Below, piece after piece: positions 60,827 to 64,000 of a stretch of 64,000 nt of DNA (positions within the stretch are counted from its first letter, which is position 1; the number at the start of each line of letters is the position of its first letter). This DNA is from Clostridia bacterium (GTDB lineage: Bacteria > Bacillota > Clostridia > Christensenellales > CAG-138): the NCBI GenBank assembly GCA_030526995.1, contig JAUNBP010000003.1:1-64000 (forward strand). Direction: 5' to 3'. Under the pieces are notes generated by a model that saw nothing but the letters and a program-made list of their open reading frames with translations, did no database searches and was not told the DNA's origin. Made by a program: the position numbers and the translations under genes.

Positions 60827-61810
60827 TTATGCCTTCTGTGCCTGAATTTCCTTTTCGAGGTGGGGCAGAATTTCCGCTGCGTCCCCTACGACGCCCAAGT
60901 GGGCGACGCCGAAGATGGTGGCGTTTTTGTCCTTATTTATAGCCACGATGAACTCGCTGTCGCCCATGCCGGCAAGGTGCTGCACCGCACCGGATATGCC
61001 GAGCGCCATGTAGAGCTGCGGGCGAACGGTCTTGCCGGTCTGACCCACCTGTCGGGACTGGGGCAGCACGCCGCTGTCGACCACCGCCCTGCTGCAGCTT
61101 ATCTCTGCGCCGATGGAATCGGCAAAGTCTTTAACTTGAGGGAGGTTCTTTTGCATACCTCGGCCTACGGAGATGAGAATCTTTGCCTCCTCGATGGGCT
61201 TTTCGGCGGTCTTTTCGACCTTCTCCTCTATGAGTTCTACCGCAAACCTGCTGCTGTCAAACGGTACTTCAACCTTGATAACCTCTCCGCTGAGCGACTT
61301 GTCGGGCTCGTTCCTTTTCATGACGCCGGGGCGAACCGTGGACATCTGCGGCCTGTGGTTGGGGCAGATTATCGTGGCAAACAGGTTGCCGCCGAATGCC
61401 GGACGGGTCATGAACAGGCTTCCGTTTTCGTCCGCTTCGAGCTTGGTGCAGTCCGCCGTCAAGCCCGTGTGGAGCCGTGCCGAAAGCCTCGGCGCAAGGT
61501 CCCTGCCTATGCTTGTTGCAGGAAACAGCACGATATCGGGGGCGTATTTTGAGATGATATGATACGCCGCCTGCGCATACTGCTCCGTTAAATAATGCTT
61601 TAATACAGCGTCGTCGGCAACGTAAACCTTGTCTGCGCCGTACTCTATAAGCGTTTGAGAGAGGGCTTTTACGCCGTGTCCTATAAGGACGGCACAAATC
61701 TCATGGTGGCAGGCTTTAGATAGCTCCGTTGCCGCACCCAATAGCTCTAAGCTGACGTTTGCAAGGACGCCGTCACGCTGTTCGCAATAAACAAAAATAC
61801 TCTTTTTCAT
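60827..61810 (-). CDS. etfA: Electron transfer flavoprotein alpha subunit
   Basis: 327 aa. The C-terminal FAD domain has the family signature LYMALGISGAVQHLAGM and AINKDKNATIFGVAHLGVVGD; the N-terminal domain includes IGHGVKALSQTLIEYGADKV. Passes electrons between acyl-CoA dehydrogenase and other carriers, possibly by flavin bifurcation. Last gene of the operon, 12 bases after etfB. Confidence 0.95.
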   Translation of the reverse strand: MKKSIFVYCEQRDGVLANVSLELLGAATELSKACHHEICAVLIGHGVKALSQTLIEYGADKVYVADDAVLKHYLTEQYAQAAYHIISKYAPDIVLFPATSIGRDLAPRLSARLHTGLTADCTKLEADENGSLFMTRPAFGGNLFATIICPNHRPQMSTVRPGVMKRNEPDKSLSGEVIKVEVPFDSSRFAVELIEEKVEKTAEKPIEEAKILISVGRGMQKNLPQVKDFADSIGAEISCSRAVVDSGVLPQSRQVGQTGKTVRPQLYMALGISGAVQHLAGMGDSEFIVAINKDKNATIFGVAHLGVVGDAAEILPHLEKEIQAQKA

Positions 61811-61822
61811 CTTCCCGTCCTC

Positions 61823-62608
61823 CTATATGATGTGCTTGGCTTTGAGCTGCTCTGCGATAATCTTGGCTGCCTCGGCGGGCTCCGCCTCTACAAGCTGCCT
61901 GTCGCTGTTGAACTGCTTGGTAAAGGTGCTCTTGACCTTGGTGGGCGAGCCGTTTAGGCCTATGTTGTCGGGGTTGCACTTTAAGTCCGCATAGGTTAGA
62001 ACCGTAATCTCCTTTTGGTCTTGGGCTATTATATCCCTAACGTTCATGTAGCGCGGTTTTATGCTGCCGGACAGGACGGTGAACAGGGCGGGGCTCTTCA
62101 CGCCCAGTATCTGATAGCGGTCCTCGAACTGCCTCTTTACGCGGAAGTATTCCTTTTCGGCGTCATAGTCGAACTCCGCACAGTAGGTAATCTGCGGAAT
62201 GCCCAAATGCTCGGCAATCTGCGGGCCTACTTGGGCGGTGTCGCCGTCTATCGCCTGACGGCCTGCAACGATGAAATCGAAGCCCACGAGCTTTAGAGCA
62301 TCGCTGATTATCGTGCTTGTCGCCAAGGTATCGCTGCCTGCAAAGGCTCTGTCCGAAATCAGATAAGCCTCGTCGGCGCCCATTGCAAGCGCTTCTCGTA
62401 GGGCTATCTCCGCCTGTGCGGGGCCCATGCAAAGCACGGCTACGGTAGCCCCAACCTGCTCCTTGATTTTTAGGGCTGCCTCGAGCGCACTCTTGTCGTC
62501 GGGGTTGATGATGCTCGGAACTCCGTCTCGAATCAAGGTGTTGGTGACGGGGTTTATCTTAATCTCCGTGGTGTTCGGAACCTGTTTTATACATACGGCT
62601 ATCTTCAT
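61823..62608 (-). CDS. etfB: Electron transfer flavoprotein beta subunit
   Basis: 261 aa. KIAVCIKQVPNTTEIKINPV start, AILCMGPAQAEIALREALAM, DFIVAGRQAIDGDTAQVGPQ and AMGADEAYLISDRAFAGSDT are typical of bifurcating-type ETF beta. Forms the heterodimer with EtfA. It follows the acyl-CoA dehydrogenase gene by 13 bases. Confidence 0.95.
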   Translation of the reverse strand: MKIAVCIKQVPNTTEIKINPVTNTLIRDGVPSIINPDDKSALEAALKIKEQVGATVAVLCMGPAQAEIALREALAMGADEAYLISDRAFAGSDTLATSTIISDALKLVGFDFIVAGRQAIDGDTAQVGPQIAEHLGIPQITYCAEFDYDAEKEYFRVKRQFEDRYQILGVKSPALFTVLSGSIKPRYMNVRDIIAQDQKEITVLTYADLKCNPDNIGLNGSPTKVKSTFTKQFNSDRQLVEAEPAEAAKIIAEQLKAKHII

Positions 62609-62621
62609 GACTGCAACCTCC

Positions 62622-63758
62622 TTATCTCAGTAATGCACCGGAAATGACCATGCGCTGCACCTCGCTGGTGCCCTCGTAAATCTCGGTTATCTTGGCGTCC
62701 CTCATCATTCTCTCGACGGGGTATTCTCTGGTGTAACCGTAACCGCCGTGCAGCTGCACAGCCTTTGTCGTAACTTCCATAGCCGTCTCCGCACAGAAGA
62801 GCTTTGCCATGGCAGCTCTTAGGGAGACGTCACGAGCCTTGCTCTGCTTGGCCTCGACCGCCTTTTCCACGAGGCCTCGGGCGGCTTCAATCTTGGTGGA
62901 AAGGTCTGCAAGCACGAACTGCGTGTTTTGGAACGCCGAGATGGAGCGTTTGAACTGCTTTCTCTCCTTGGTGTAGACAACCGTTTCCCGCAACGCACCC
63001 TCGGCAATGCCCAAGGCCTGAGCCGCTATGCCGATTCTGCCGCCGTCGAGGGTTTTCATTGCGAGCTTGAAGCCCTCGCCAACCTTGCCTACCAAGTTCT
63101 CCTCGGGCACGATGCAGTTTTGGAATATCAGTTCGCAGGTGCTGCTGCCTCGGATGCCCATCTTCTTTTCCTTTTTGCCTATGGAAAAGCCCGCCATGCC
63201 CTTTTCTATTATGAAGGCTCCGCATTCCACGCCCTTGGGCGTTCTGCCCGTTACGGCTATCACGAAGTAAACGCTTGCGGGGCCGGCGTTGGTTATGAAT
63301 ATCTTGCTGCCGTTTAGAATGTAGTTGCCGTTGCCGTCAGGCACTGCCGTGGTGGTCTGGTTGTTCGCATCGGTGCCGGCGTTGGGCTCGGTAAGTCCGA
63401 AGGCTCCCAACCATTCGCCGCTTGCGAGCTTGGGAAGGTACTTCTCCCTCTGCTTTTCGGTACCGAACTCGAGTATGGGAGCTACACAAAGCGAGGTGTG
63501 AGCGGAAAGTATAACGCCGGTCGTGGCGCAATACTTGCTCAATTCCTCCACCGCCTTTATATACATGCGGTAGTCGCCGCCCATTCCGCCGTACTGCGTG
63601 GGGACGATTATGCCCATAAGCCCCAACTTTGCCATCTTTTCTACGGTGTAGTTGGGAAACTCCTCCCTCTCGTCCACCTCTGCAGCGAAGGGCTTGACCT
63701 CGTTTAGGGCAAACTCTTCTATCATTTTGTTGAATAACTGATACTTGTACTCCGCCAT
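62622..63758 (-). CDS. Acyl-CoA dehydrogenase (butyryl-CoA dehydrogenase type)
   Basis: 378 aa from ATG 63758 (AGGAGG just upstream; the longer frame opens in a TTG that precedes it). Acyl-CoA dehydrogenase domains N, M and C are complete: LGAFGLTEPNAGTDANNQTT, MGIRGSSTCELIFQNC, AAQALGIAEGALRETVVYTK, and the catalytic Glu in IYEGTSEVQRMVI. With EtfAB it reduces or oxidises a short-chain acyl-CoA, as in butyrate formation. Probably Bcd-like, not proven. Confidence 0.93.
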   Translation of the reverse strand: MAEYKYQLFNKMIEEFALNEVKPFAAEVDEREEFPNYTVEKMAKLGLMGIIVPTQYGGMGGDYRMYIKAVEELSKYCATTGVILSAHTSLCVAPILEFGTEKQREKYLPKLASGEWLGAFGLTEPNAGTDANNQTTTAVPDGNGNYILNGSKIFITNAGPASVYFVIAVTGRTPKGVECGAFIIEKGMAGFSIGKKEKKMGIRGSSTCELIFQNCIVPEENLVGKVGEGFKLAMKTLDGGRIGIAAQALGIAEGALRETVVYTKERKQFKRSISAFQNTQFVLADLSTKIEAARGLVEKAVEAKQSKARDVSLRAAMAKLFCAETAMEVTTKAVQLHGGYGYTREYPVERMMRDAKITEIYEGTSEVQRMVISGALLR

Positions 63759-63768
63759 TGTATGCCTC

Positions 63769-64000
63769 CTAAGCAAACTTTACCGTTGCAGTCCCCGTGA
63801 GCACGGTCTTGCCGTCCTGGTTGGTTCCCGTGGTTTGAAGCCTTACGATGTGCTTGTCCTCTCGAAGCTCGATTATCTCGCACTCCGCCGTAATCGTGTC
63901 ACCTAAAAAGACAGGAGCGGTAAAGCGCACGTCCTGCCCTAAGTAGATGGTTCCCGGCCCCGGCAACTTGTTTGCCAAGACTGCGCTGATAAGCCCGCAG
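63769..64000 (-). CDS. MaoC-like enoyl-CoA hydratase, partial at window edge
   Basis: Open to 64000; the visible 76 residues run CGLISAVLANKLPGPGTIYL, then FTAPVFLGDTITAECEIIEL and VRLQTTGTNQDGKTVLTGTA. This is the C-terminal half of a hotdog MaoC dehydratase (R-specific enoyl-CoA hydratase). Its stop lies 10 bases before the acyl-CoA dehydrogenase start, so it is in the same operon. The N-terminal part with the catalytic Asp-His is outside the window. Confidence 0.88.
   Translation of the reverse strand, partial: CGLISAVLANKLPGPGTIYLGQDVRFTAPVFLGDTITAECEIIELREDKHIVRLQTTGTNQDGKTVLTGTATVKFA

Overview
The window looks like chromosomal DNA of an anaerobic, endospore-forming Clostridia-type Firmicute of moderately high GC. 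The evidence is a complete gerA-gerB-gerC germinant receptor operon, a SipL-like SPOCS/LysM protein, a SpoIID-family protein, CdaA/CdaR, and an EtfAB plus acyl-CoA dehydrogenase cluster of the butyrate/fatty-acid type. No rRNA, tRNA, CRISPR array, prophage or transposase gene was found. Family or genus cannot be fixed from the sequence alone.

Layout. 1-2.4 kb: two tandem paralogous exported metallophosphoesterases. 2.4-7.5 kb: an interspersed repeat, a GntR/FCD regulator and, on the minus strand, the germinant receptor operon ending in a tiny two-helix gene. 7.5-13.8 kb: a giant secreted GLUG/leucine-rich-repeat protein with a C-terminal dockerin-like module. 14.1-19.4 kb: a CotH kinase / VTC polyphosphate polymerase / DUF4956 operon behind a consensus promoter. 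19.4-23 kb: gdhA and SipL. 23-26.2 kb: feoA-feoA-feoB plus a small Cys-rich Feo protein, with palindromes over the promoter. 26.2-32.7 kb: MATE exporter, tandem repeats, a sodium:solute symporter and a very large 5'-nucleotidase carrying a cohesin-like module. 32.8-34.7 kb: divergent MTAP and MtnA-like genes (MTA salvage). 34.7-41.1 kb: a mobile-looking repeat flanked by 30-bp direct repeats, a vWA protein, a SpoIID/SH3/dockerin protein, and a KamC/KamB-like reactivase pair with a YwaF-like membrane protein. 41.2-46.3 kb: a MacAB-like ABC exporter operon with two adaptors. 46.4-49.3 kb: Trk/Ktr potassium uptake plus a lipoprotein. 49.4-51 kb: hipBA. 51-53.3 kb: a GNAT enzyme and three zinc-ribbon proteins. 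53.4-60 kb: COG2509 flavoprotein, CdaR, CdaA, CvpA-like, DUF5711-like and diacylglycerol-kinase-like genes. 60-64 kb: a leucine-rich-repeat lipoprotein and an operon of MaoC, acyl-CoA dehydrogenase, EtfB and EtfA that runs off the window.

Themes that tie genes together. Two exported proteins end in dockerin-like repeats and a third carries a cohesin-like fold, which suggests a small non-cellulolytic cohesin-dockerin surface assembly. A family of roughly 190-320 bp interspersed repeats with short terminal inverted repeats sits in several intergenic gaps, one copy bounded by exact 30-bp direct repeats. c-di-AMP synthesis (CdaA) and a likely c-di-AMP target (Trk potassium uptake) lie within 10 kb. 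Many upstream-extended reading frames begin in the ribosome binding site or in the promoter itself, so their starts were moved downstream here.
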